Assembly (NCBI GenBank): GCA_036389195.1
Contig: DASVQH010000386.1
Span: forward strand, 1-13,521
Source: JACCYI01 sp036389195
Lineage (GTDB): Bacteria > Actinomycetota > Thermoleophilia > Solirubrobacterales > Solirubrobacteraceae
Reading direction: 5' to 3'
Length of the DNA stretch: 13,521 bases
Every line of letters starts with the position of its first letter. Position 1 is the first letter of the stretch. Position numbers and translations under genes: made by a program. Of this stretch, positions 1-7,071 are shown one piece after another. The notes beneath the pieces are model-generated. The model was given only the letters and a program-made list of their open reading frames with translations. It had not been told where the DNA came from and did no database searches.

Positions 1-295
1 CGGCCGGCCAGTAGAGCTGGCGCGCGAAGGCCACCGGCAGTCCATGGCGATGGATCGCGGCGCGGCGGCCGAGCCGCTCGCCGCGCGGCGCGCCCGGCGG
101 CCGGGTGGTGATCACCGCCTGCGTCACGCCGCGGGCGTCCAGCGCCCGCGTCAGCTGGGCGGTGTGGTTCTGCATCCCGCCGATCGGGTCGAAGCGCGCC
201 CCGCCGTCGCCGAGGGCGGCGTCGGGCGGCTCGAACACCGAGGTCAGGCGCAGGACGCGGAGGGAGTGGGGGAAGGACGGCGCGGCAGCAGTCAT
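1..295 (-). CDS. Glycosyltransferase family 4-type protein, N-terminal fragment (cut by window edge)
   Basis: Reading leftwards from an ATG at 295-293, an open frame continues without a stop to the window edge (98 codons). The first residues give a beta-strand (LRVLRLTSVFEPP), a glycine-rich loop IGGMQNHTAQL at about residues 38-48, then an amphipathic helix, a second strand (VTQAVITTRPPG) and a stretch ending HGLPVAFARQLYWP. This order, with a GG-M-x-x-H loop followed by a helix, is the usual N-terminal Rossmann half of GT-B fold, family 4 glycosyltransferases. The donor-binding C-terminal half lies outside the window, so sugar and acceptor cannot be named. The gene is divergent from a GT9-like gene only 21 bp away, which suggests a shared role in surface glycan or glycoconjugate assembly (inference). 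The family call rests on the N-terminal third only. Confidence 0.8.
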   Translation of the reverse strand, partial: MTAAAPSFPHSLRVLRLTSVFEPPDAALGDGGARFDPIGGMQNHTAQLTRALDARGVTQAVITTRPPGAPRGERLGRRAAIHRHGLPVAFARQLYWPA

Positions 296-321
296 GGCAC
301 GGGTAGCGGTACGCCCGTGCC
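296..321. promoter_or_regulatory. Perfect inverted repeat in the divergent glycosyltransferase intergenic gap
   Basis: Arms ggcacggg (296-303) and cccgtgcc (314-321) are exact reverse complements separated by 10 bp (tagcggtacg). The repeat fills the whole gap between the two divergent start codons and runs into the GTG proposed for the plus-strand gene. It is a candidate operator or compact bidirectional promoter element. Eight-base GC-rich arms can arise by chance in such DNA, so function is inferred from location only. Confidence 0.4.
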
Positions 322-1372
322 GCGGCTGTTCGATCACGACGAGCCCGAATCTGTCGCGTTGGTACGCCTCCGGGTCGGGCTCGGCGACCTCCTCTGCAGC
401 GTCCCCGCCGTCCGCGCCCTGCGCGCCCGCCTTCCCCGCGCGCGGATCGTGCTGATCACCTTCGAGGAGGTCCGGCCGATCGTCGAGCGGCTCGAGCCGC
501 AGGTCGAGCTCATGGCCTTCCCGGGCTGGCCGGGGATCCCGGAGCGGCCGGTCGACGAGGCCGCCCTGCCGCGCTTCCTCGAGCACGCCCGCGCGCAGCG
601 CTTCGATCTCGCGTTGCAGGCGTACGGCGCCAACCCGGCCGCCAACGAGGTGACGGCGGCGCTCGGCGCGCGGCGCACGGGCGGCTTCTTCACGCCGGGC
701 ACCCTCCCGGACGCCCCCGACCTCCACACGTTCGTCCCCTATCCGCAGCACCTGCACGAGGCCGAGCGCCACCTCGCCGTCGTCGAGCACCTCGGCGCGC
801 CGTCGCAGGGCAGCGCGCTCGCCTTCCCGCTCACCGCCGCCGACGCGGCCGAGGCGGCCCGCGTCCGCGCCGCCGCCGGCCTGAGCGAGCGCCCCTACGC
901 GGTGATCCACCCGGGCGCGACGTCACCGAGCCGGCTGTGGCCGGCCGAGCGCTTCGCCGCGGTCGCCGACGCCCTGGCCGAGCGCGGACTGGCCGTCGCG
1001 GTCACGGGCGTGCCCGGGGAGGAGGCGCTGACCCGCGCGGTGACGGCGGCGATGCGCCACGACGCCGCCGACCTCTGCGGCGAGACCCGGCTGGGCGGCT
1101 ACGCGGCGCTGCTGCAGAGCGCCGCCGTGCTCGTGGCCAACGACACCGGCTCGGCGCACCTCGCCGCCGCGCTCGGCGTGCCGAGCGTCACGGTCTTCCT
1201 CTCCGGCGACCCGGTGCGCTGGAGCTACGCGGACCCGCGCCACGCCGTCGCGCGCGTCCAGGTCGAGTGCAACCCGTGCCCGCACCTCGTCTGCCCGATC
1301 GACCACCGCTGCGCGACGCGGGTGACCGCGCCCGCCGTGCTGGCCGCGGCCGAGCGCGTCCTCAGCTCTTAG
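317..1372 (+). CDS. Glycosyltransferase family 9 (ADP-heptose:LPS heptosyltransferase-like)
   Basis: This 351-residue protein has the length and layout of family 9 glycosyltransferases. The N-terminal strand/loop VALVRLRVGLGDLLCSVPAV (about residues 13-32) matches the family's opening L-GD-L---PA-RAL pattern. The C-terminal donor half holds HPGATSPSRLWPAERFA from residue 198 and the hallmark NDTGSAHLAAALGVPSVTVF from residue 275. A Cys cluster follows at C318, C321, C326 and C332, also typical of GT9 proteins. No signal peptide is seen, so it should act in the cytoplasm or at the inner membrane face. The start is GTG at 317: the frame stays open upstream, but that part reads as antisense of the divergent glycosyltransferase. 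A TTG at 359 is an alternative. As a high-GC actinobacterium would lack LPS, the acceptor is probably another glycan or glycolipid (inference). Its stop overlaps the convergent PhzF gene's stop by 4 bp. Confidence 0.88.
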   Translation: MPRLFDHDEPESVALVRLRVGLGDLLCSVPAVRALRARLPRARIVLITFEEVRPIVERLEPQVELMAFPGWPGIPERPVDEAALPRFLEHARAQRFDLALQAYGANPAANEVTAALGARRTGGFFTPGTLPDAPDLHTFVPYPQHLHEAERHLAVVEHLGAPSQGSALAFPLTAADAAEAARVRAAAGLSERPYAVIHPGATSPSRLWPAERFAAVADALAERGLAVAVTGVPGEEALTRAVTAAMRHDAADLCGETRLGGYAALLQSAAVLVANDTGSAHLAAALGVPSVTVFLSGDPVRWSYADPRHAVARVQVECNPCPHLVCPIDHRCATRVTAPAVLAAAERVLSS

Positions 1373-2205
1373 ATGACCACCGCGGTGCCGCTGACGCGGA
1401 TGCCGGATCCGGGCTCGGCGGGGATGGCCACGCGCAGCAGGCTCGGCCGCCCCATCTCGGTGCCCTGGTGGATGACGATCTCGGCCGGCACCTCGATCAG
1501 CTCCAGCTCGCGCAGGTAGCCGCCGAGCGCCGCGGCCGCCGCGCCCGTCGCCGGGTCCTCGACCACGCCGCCGGGCGGGAACGGGTCGCGGCAGTGGAAC
1601 GACGTGGGCGCGCCGCGGTAGACGAGCTGCAGCGTCGTCCAGTCGCGCGCGGCCATCAGCGCCTTCAGGCGGTCGTAGTCGTAGTCGAGGGCGGCGATCC
1701 GGTCGACCGTGGCGGCGGCGAGGATCAGGTGCTTGGCGCCGGCGAAGCCGACGCGCACGGGCAGCGCCGGATCGAGCTCGCCGGCCTCCCAGCCCAAGGC
1801 CGCCAGCGCCTCCGCCAGGTCCTCGTCGCTCACCGCCTCCGTGTGCGGCGCGACGCTGGTCAGCGTCGCGACCGGGTGGGTGCCGGGCTCGACGTCGAGC
1901 ACGACGAGCCCGGACCGCGTGGCCAGCCGCAGCTGCGCCGCGCCGTGGCGCTCGCCCCAGGCCACGCCGGTGGCGATGGTGGCGTGACCGCAGAACGGCA
2001 CCTCGGCCTCCGGGCTGAAGTAGCGGATCGTCAGGTCGTCGCCGTCGGCCGCGGTCACGAACGCCGTCTCGGAGTAGCCGACCTCGGCGGCGATGCGCTG
2101 CATCGCGGCGTCGTCCAGGCCGCTCGCGTCGAGGACCACACCGGCCGGGTTGCCGCCCTCCGGGCTGGCGGAGAAGGCGGCGTAGCGGAGGATCTCGGTC
2201 GTCAT
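1369..2205 (-). CDS. PhzF family isomerase/epimerase-like protein
   Basis: This 278-residue protein has the full PhzF fold (two diaminopimelate-epimerase-like halves) and the usual length. Visible family motifs are GNPAGVV near residue 18, GYSETAFV with the putative catalytic Glu46, RYFSPEAEVPFCGHATIATG (residues 61-80, with His74), PPGGVVEDPATGAAAAALGGYL with Asp218, and HQGTEMGRPSLLRV near residue 246. In PhzF of phenazine producers the equivalent Glu isomerises trans-2,3-dihydro-3-hydroxyanthranilate. Most homologues outside phenazine clusters have unknown substrates, and no phenazine genes are visible here, so a phenazine role should not be assumed. I chose ATG at 2205 because the family begins with a short strand; an in-frame ATG at 2214 adds MRA. 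The sequence GACAAT lies 7 bp before the 2205 start and could be a -10 element. The gene is divergent from the SDR gene by 39 bp. Confidence 0.9.
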   Translation of the reverse strand: MTTEILRYAAFSASPEGGNPAGVVLDASGLDDAAMQRIAAEVGYSETAFVTAADGDDLTIRYFSPEAEVPFCGHATIATGVAWGERHGAAQLRLATRSGLVVLDVEPGTHPVATLTSVAPHTEAVSDEDLAEALAALGWEAGELDPALPVRVGFAGAKHLILAAATVDRIAALDYDYDRLKALMAARDWTTLQLVYRGAPTSFHCRDPFPPGGVVEDPATGAAAAALGGYLRELELIEVPAEIVIHQGTEMGRPSLLRVAIPAEPGSGIRVSGTAVVI

Positions 2206-2244
2206 GGCGCGCATTGTCGCCGCTCGCCGGGTAGGGATGCCGCC

Positions 2245-3258
2245 GTGTCCCCTTCAGAGAGCAACCTCACCGTCGCGGTGACCGGCCCGACCGGGACCTT
2301 CGGCTTCGGGCTGATGCCGCTGCTGCAGGCCGACGACCGGATCGCCAGGATCGTCGGCCTCGCCCGCCGCCCGTTCGACCCGGCCGAGCACGGCTGGACG
2401 AAGATGGAGTACCGCCGCGGCGACGTCCGCGACCCGGAGGCGCTGCGCGAGGCGCTCGACGGCGCCGACGTCGTCATCCACCTGGCCTTCCTGATCACCG
2501 GCAACGCGTCGCGCGAGACGATCCGGGCGATCAACGTCGAGGGGACGCTCAACACGTTCCGCGCCGCCGCGGCCGCCGGCGCCAAGCGGTTCGTCTACGC
2601 GTCCTCGGTCGCCGCCTACGGCTTCCACGCCGACAACCCGATCGGCATGACCGAGGAGTGGCCGACGCGCCCGGCGGCCAACCTCTTCTACGCGCAGGAG
2701 AAGGCGGAGATCGAGGAGCTCCTGGGCGAGGAATCGGCCGCGCACCCGGAGCTCGACCTCTACCTGCTGCGCCCGCCGGTCGTCCTCGGGCCGCACACGC
2801 TGGGCGCCAAGCAGGTGCTGCCGGGGCCGCTGGCGCCGCTCGGCGACTGGCTGGCGCGCAACCTCGGGCGGCGCCTGCCCGTGCCGGTCCTGGCGCCGGT
2901 CCCGGCGCTGCCGGTGCAGTTCATCCACGAGGACGACGTCGGCCAGGCGTTCCTGCTCTGCGCCGTCGGCGCCGGCCCGCCCGGGCCGTACAACATCACC
3001 GGCGACGGCGTGCTGACCGGCGCCGACGTCGCCCGCGAGATCGGCGTCGTCCCGGTGCCGGTGCCCGAGGCGCCCGTCCAGGCGGCCGCCCGCGCGGCTT
3101 CCGCGCTGCCGCTCCCGCCGTTCGTCCCGCCGTTCGCCGAGTGGGCGGAGGCGCTCAGCCACCCGGCGATCATGGACGCGACGAAGGCCAAGGAGCAGCT
3201 GGGCTGGAAGCCGCGCTACACGAGCCTGGAGGCGCTGCAGGCGACGCTCGACGCCTGA
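2245..3258 (+). CDS. NAD(P)-dependent epimerase/dehydratase (extended SDR family)
   Basis: This 337-residue protein is of the extended short-chain dehydrogenase type. It has an N-terminal Rossmann nucleotide loop TGPTGTFG (residues 13-20), the acidic turn GDVRDPE after the third strand, ADVVIHLAF near residue 74, NVEGTLN at 98, the strand with the active-site Ser (VYASSVAAYG, S120/S121), and the catalytic pair Tyr149-x3-Lys153 in FYAQEKAE. LRPPVVLGP and FIHEDDVGQAF in the second half resemble the substrate-binding part of UDP-sugar epimerases, and LGWKPRYTSLEALQ ends the protein as in that family. All catalytic residues are present, so it is probably an active oxidoreductase or epimerase; substrate unknown. 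The start is GTG at 2245, with gtaggga about 8 bp upstream as a possible ribosome site or -10-like element. The longer open frame upstream is antisense of PhzF. It is convergent with the large secreted protein gene, 12 bp away. Confidence 0.9.
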   Translation: MSPSESNLTVAVTGPTGTFGFGLMPLLQADDRIARIVGLARRPFDPAEHGWTKMEYRRGDVRDPEALREALDGADVVIHLAFLITGNASRETIRAINVEGTLNTFRAAAAAGAKRFVYASSVAAYGFHADNPIGMTEEWPTRPAANLFYAQEKAEIEELLGEESAAHPELDLYLLRPPVVLGPHTLGAKQVLPGPLAPLGDWLARNLGRRLPVPVLAPVPALPVQFIHEDDVGQAFLLCAVGAGPPGPYNITGDGVLTGADVAREIGVVPVPVPEAPVQAAARAASALPLPPFVPPFAEWAEALSHPAIMDATKAKEQLGWKPRYTSLEALQATLDA

Positions 3259-3270
3259 GGGGGCGCCGGC

Positions 3271-6200
3271 TCAGCGCCGCCGCTTGCCGCGCCCGCGGCT
3301 GCGCCCGTGGCCCGGCACGCACGTGTGGTACGTCCGCGTCGAGCGGACCGTGCGCCCGCGCGACGTGCGCTGGACGATCCGCACGCGGACCGTCCCCTTG
3401 GGCAGCCCGCGCAGGTCGACCCGCGCGCGCAGCCGGCGGCCGCGGACGACCTTGACGCGCTTGCCGTTCACGTACACGCGCGCTCGCACGACCCGCCCGA
3501 GCCGGCGCGGCACGCGCCGCAGGTGGATCGAGAAGCGCCGGCGCGACGCGCAGCGCCGCGACGTCGACGCCGCCGGGCCGGCGTTGCCCGCGGCGTCGAT
3601 CGCGCGGACGCGCACCCGGCGCGAGCGGCCGGGAAGCGCCAGCGACTCCGTCTCGCCCGGACCGCGCCCGGCGGCGATCGAGAACGTGCGCCGGCCGGCC
3701 CGCACCACGTAGCGCGCCGCGCGCGCTCCTGCGAACCAGTCGTCGCCGGGCGCCGCGAACTGCACGCTGCGGCGGTCGCGCGCCAGCGCCAGCCCGCGCG
3801 GGGCGCCCGGCGGGCGGGTGTCGGTCCCGTAGCGGCCGGTGTTGCGCTCGTCGTGGCGGAACGACCACCACTCGTCGTTCCCGCGCCCCGCGCGGCCCTC
3901 GGTCCGCCACCCCATCAGGTAGCCCTCGCGGGTGACCGTGACGACGTCGGTGCGCCCGTCGGCGTCCACGTCCCCGACGGCCGGCGCGTAGAGCACCCAG
4001 CCGGTGTGGAACTTCGGGAAGCCCGCCGCCTGGCTGCCCGAACCCGCAGCGAACGCGTGCAGCGCCGAGGAGTCCCCGCCCTGCAGGACCTCCGGGGCGC
4101 CGTCGCCGGTCACGTCGGCGATCACCGGCGCGCCGAGGAAGTCGAGGCCCTGCGTGTCGGCCGGGAAGCCGGTCAGCGGCGCGCCCGACTTCGCGTCGTA
4201 GGCGCGCAGCGAGTTCTTGATCGGCAGCCCGGAGCCCGTCACCAGCAGCGCGCCCGCCACGGAGGCGGCGCCCGAGCCGGGCTCGGCGTAGGTGAGCGCC
4301 CGGTCGCGGCCGACCCGGCCGAACGCGCCCGACGCGGTGAAGGACACCGGCGTGTCGGCGGCGAGGCCGCCGCTGGTGAGCAGGCGCGCGGGGTTGGCCA
4401 GCAGGCCGAGGGTGCCGTCGGGAACGGGACCGTAGGTGCGGCGCTCGGAGCCGTCCCCGTCGAGCAGCGGGGTCGCCGAGAAGATCGGCCCGACCGCCAC
4501 CTCGTCGTCGCCGTCGCCGTCCACGTCGGCCGCCGCCGGGACGCTGATCCCCTCGGTGATGAACTCCTGCGCCGAGCCGTAGTAGACGACGAGCGCCTGC
4601 TGCTTGCGCGGCCAGCCGGGGACGGCCGAGCCGTCGGCCTTGAACGCGTGCACGTGGCCGCGCCCGAGCGGCTGGATGCCTTCGCCGATGATGTCGAAGT
4701 ACTGCGAGCGCACGACCAGCTCGGGGCGCCTGTCGCCGTCGAGGTCGGCGACCGCGGGGGCGGCCTCGAGCTTGTGGTCGGCGAGCCGCTTGTAGCCGCC
4801 GCCCGGCGGCAGCGACGCCGGCACCGTCACCTCGACCGGCCAGCCGGCGAGGTCGCCGCCGTCGGGGCGCCAGGCGTGCACCCGGCCGTCCCAGCCGGCC
4901 TGCACGACGTCGAGGTGGCCGTCGGCGTCGAGGTCGACGACCACCGGCGGCGCGAACGCGCCCTGGACCGGCAGCCGCGTGAACGGCAGCGGCTTGCGGG
5001 GGATCGGCGGCTTGGTGACGCCGGTGTCGAGCCGGCGCGGCCAGCCGCGCCGCCGCTTGCCGCGCGGGCCCCAGACGTAGACCTTGCCGGTGCTGCTGGT
5101 GGCCACCACGGAGAGCCGGCCGTCGCCGTCGAGGTCGGCCACCGCGGCGTTGGCGACCACCGGCTCGCGGCCGGGGTCGATGCCGTCGTGGGCGCGCGTC
5201 ACCTGCGTCCGGTCGGTGCGCGCGGGCCACCCCGGCAGCTCCTCCATGGTCGCGCCGTCGATCGCGTGCACGAGCCCGTCGGAGTCGCCGAACACGGCGG
5301 CGAGCCGGCCGCGGCCCTGCAGGTCGGCGAGCTGGGGCTGGGCCTCGCCGCCCGCGGCGGCGCCGGGCGGGCCGAACCGCTTCGGCAGCCCGCCGAGCCA
5401 CGAGTCGTCGTGCTGGACGGCGACCGACCGCCGCTCCTCGCCGACCCGGCCCTCGGCGTCCGTGACCCGCAGGCGCAGCGACACCGTGTACTGCTCGTTG
5501 GTCTCCAGCGACTTGGTCTTCGAGAGCGCGAACGCCCGCTTCCACAGCGCGTCGGGGATCTTCGCCAGGTCGACGCTGCCGAGCTCTCCGTCGAAGGGCT
5601 TCGAGCCCGCGCCCGAGCCCGCCGCCGTCCAGTCCCCGTCGCCCGGCTCGGCGCCGGGCGCGACTTCCAGCGCCCAGCGGTAGCCGCTCGAGCGCCGCGC
5701 TTCGACGTGGCCGCGCACGGCGAACCTCGACGTCCGCGCCCGGTCGAACAGCGCGTACCAGTCCGGCGAGTCGATCCAGCCGACCGGCGGGACGTCGCCG
5801 GCCTTCGCCGCCGCCATCGCCCGCGCCGCGTGCGGGCGCCCGTAGCCGAAGTGCAGGTCCCAGCCGGGCTTGGACGGCCAGTTGGTGCCGGGATCGTCGA
5901 TGTCCGACGCGGTCGCGCGCACCACCTGCAGCGCTTCGGCGTTGGTCAGCGGCTTCCCGCCGTCCTTGCCCGCCGACAGCACGAGCCCGAAGATCCCGCC
6001 GTGCGTCGGCGTCGAGGTGGAGGTCGAGCCGCCCTGCGTCGAGACCGAGGTGAAGTTCTTGGTTCCCCAGCTCGTCTGCCCGGAGCGGGCCCGGAACGTC
6101 GTCGTCGCCGGGTTGGCGGCCGGCCCCTCGATGCCGCGCGAGTTGGGGACCAGGCCGTTGCCCGGCACGACGTGGGGATGGAACATCCCGCCCTGGTGGT

Positions 6201-7071
6201 CGGTGGAGTCGAAGTCGTTGGAGGCCTCGACCATCACGACGCCACGCTTCCAGATCGAGTCGACCGCCTGGCGCATGAACGACGAGTAGCCGAGGTCGGC
6301 GGTCACCGAGACGATCACCTCGGCGCCCGCGTCGGCCGCGAACAGCCACGCCTCGGCCAGGTCGTCGGTGCGGTCGAGGGCCTCCGCGCCCGCCTTGACC
6401 GGCAGGATCGTGCAGCGCGGGCAGACGCCGGCGCCGAGGAACGCGTTGTCGGCCTCGGCGGCGAGCTGGCGCATCTGGTTGTTGGCGTGCAGGTACTCGG
6501 AGTCGTAGGTCGCTGGATCGTTCTGGTCGTCGTAGAAGTCCCAGCCCGAGATGTCGTCGACGTAGCCGTTGGCGTCGCCGTCGCGGCCGTCGGAGAAGCG
6601 GACGATCAGGTCCTCGGGATCGACGAAGCCGTTGCCGTTGGCGTCCGGCGAGTCCGCGTAGTCGCGGGCGTCGAGCTTTGAGTCGCGGTTGTCGGTGGTC
6701 GCCGGCGGCAGCTCGCGCGCGTTGAGGTAGACCTGGTTGACGAGGTCCTTGGCGTCGGCGGCGAACCAGTTGATCCCGCCCTCGACGTAGGCGATCGTCG
6801 TGTCCGGCCGCCCGGCGCCGGACTCGCGCCACGCGCGGTCGACCGACATGCCCGCCGCGCCGTCGGGATCGGTCGCCGCCGGCGTGCAGCGCGACAGCGC
6901 GGAGTAGAGGTAGTGCTGCTCGTCGTTGACCGACGTGGTCGCGCAGCTGCGCTCAGCCGCGTCGTAGCGCGGGTCGTTCGGCGGATCCTGCGGGAACGCC
7001 GCTCCGGCGGCGGCCGGCGTGAGCGCGATCAGGGCGAGGGCGAGCGGGAGCGCCCGGGAGCGGCGGGGCAT
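3271..7071 (-). CDS. Large secreted protein: degenerate subtilase (S8-like) + seven-unit FG-GAP propeller + FN3-like + basic C-terminal module
   Basis: A 1266-residue exported protein. Residues 1-24 form a Sec-type signal peptide (basic MPRRSR, hydrophobic core, cleavage near Ala-x-Ala). Residues about 90-425 resemble a subtilisin-like S8 domain: IAYVEGGIN stands where I-D-T-G is expected (Glu97 for Asp), His195 in LHANNQM, Asn285 in VMVEASNDFD (oxyanion position), and STSTPTHGGIFG (351-362) where GTSMAAPHVAG is expected. Between the Asp and His positions lie three EF-hand-like loops (126-137, 143-154, 164-175). Residues about 575-1080 hold seven FG-GAP/VCBS-type units (such as VADLDGDGRL), each with a G-x-V-x-A-W and GWP-like strand, ending FRHDERNTGRY. 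Residues 1086-1166 look like fibronectin type III; 1174-1266 are Arg-rich and bracketed by Cys1174 and Cys1251. Its start lies inside the MFS gene, suggesting co-transcription. It probably acts outside the cell, as a protease or a binding/scaffold protein; activity is uncertain. Confidence 0.87.
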   Translation of the reverse strand: MPRRSRALPLALALIALTPAAAGAAFPQDPPNDPRYDAAERSCATTSVNDEQHYLYSALSRCTPAATDPDGAAGMSVDRAWRESGAGRPDTTIAYVEGGINWFAADAKDLVNQVYLNARELPPATTDNRDSKLDARDYADSPDANGNGFVDPEDLIVRFSDGRDGDANGYVDDISGWDFYDDQNDPATYDSEYLHANNQMRQLAAEADNAFLGAGVCPRCTILPVKAGAEALDRTDDLAEAWLFAADAGAEVIVSVTADLGYSSFMRQAVDSIWKRGVVMVEASNDFDSTDHQGGMFHPHVVPGNGLVPNSRGIEGPAANPATTTFRARSGQTSWGTKNFTSVSTQGGSTSTSTPTHGGIFGLVLSAGKDGGKPLTNAEALQVVRATASDIDDPGTNWPSKPGWDLHFGYGRPHAARAMAAAKAGDVPPVGWIDSPDWYALFDRARTSRFAVRGHVEARRSSGYRWALEVAPGAEPGDGDWTAAGSGAGSKPFDGELGSVDLAKIPDALWKRAFALSKTKSLETNEQYTVSLRLRVTDAEGRVGEERRSVAVQHDDSWLGGLPKRFGPPGAAAGGEAQPQLADLQGRGRLAAVFGDSDGLVHAIDGATMEELPGWPARTDRTQVTRAHDGIDPGREPVVANAAVADLDGDGRLSVVATSSTGKVYVWGPRGKRRRGWPRRLDTGVTKPPIPRKPLPFTRLPVQGAFAPPVVVDLDADGHLDVVQAGWDGRVHAWRPDGGDLAGWPVEVTVPASLPPGGGYKRLADHKLEAAPAVADLDGDRRPELVVRSQYFDIIGEGIQPLGRGHVHAFKADGSAVPGWPRKQQALVVYYGSAQEFITEGISVPAAADVDGDGDDEVAVGPIFSATPLLDGDGSERRTYGPVPDGTLGLLANPARLLTSGGLAADTPVSFTASGAFGRVGRDRALTYAEPGSGAASVAGALLVTGSGLPIKNSLRAYDAKSGAPLTGFPADTQGLDFLGAPVIADVTGDGAPEVLQGGDSSALHAFAAGSGSQAAGFPKFHTGWVLYAPAVGDVDADGRTDVVTVTREGYLMGWRTEGRAGRGNDEWWSFRHDERNTGRYGTDTRPPGAPRGLALARDRRSVQFAAPGDDWFAGARAARYVVRAGRRTFSIAAGRGPGETESLALPGRSRRVRVRAIDAAGNAGPAASTSRRCASRRRFSIHLRRVPRRLGRVVRARVYVNGKRVKVVRGRRLRARVDLRGLPKGTVRVRIVQRTSRGRTVRSTRTYHTCVPGHGRSRGRGKRRR

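Noticed and set aside
44..316. N-terminal extension of the GT9 protein from an ATG at 44.
   Set aside because: It is antisense to the truncated GT4-type gene, has Arg/Gly/Ala-rich sequence without family similarity, and the family's N-terminal strand begins after the GTG at 317.
1369..2205. Phenazine biosynthesis locus.
   Set aside because: Only a PhzF-family protein is present; no other phenazine gene is in the window and most PhzF relatives are not in phenazine pathways.
937..3258. A 773-residue plus-strand frame that would make a fusion ending in the SDR protein.
   Set aside because: The part before 2245 overlaps the GT9 gene out of frame and lies antisense to PhzF; it has no domain. The SDR fold begins right after the GTG at 2245.
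3255..3278. Possible bidirectional terminator between the SDR and large secreted protein genes (CTGAG/CTCAG and ggcgc/gcgcc arms).
   Set aside because: Stems are only 5 bp, no T-run follows in either direction, and such repeats are frequent by chance in GC-rich DNA; the stop codons themselves create the CTGAG symmetry.
3307..6681. Very long plus-strand open frame opposite the large secreted protein gene.
   Set aside because: Its composition is Arg/Ala/Gly/Val-rich with no recognisable domain, and it is the antisense frame expected in GC-rich DNA; the minus strand has clear domains.
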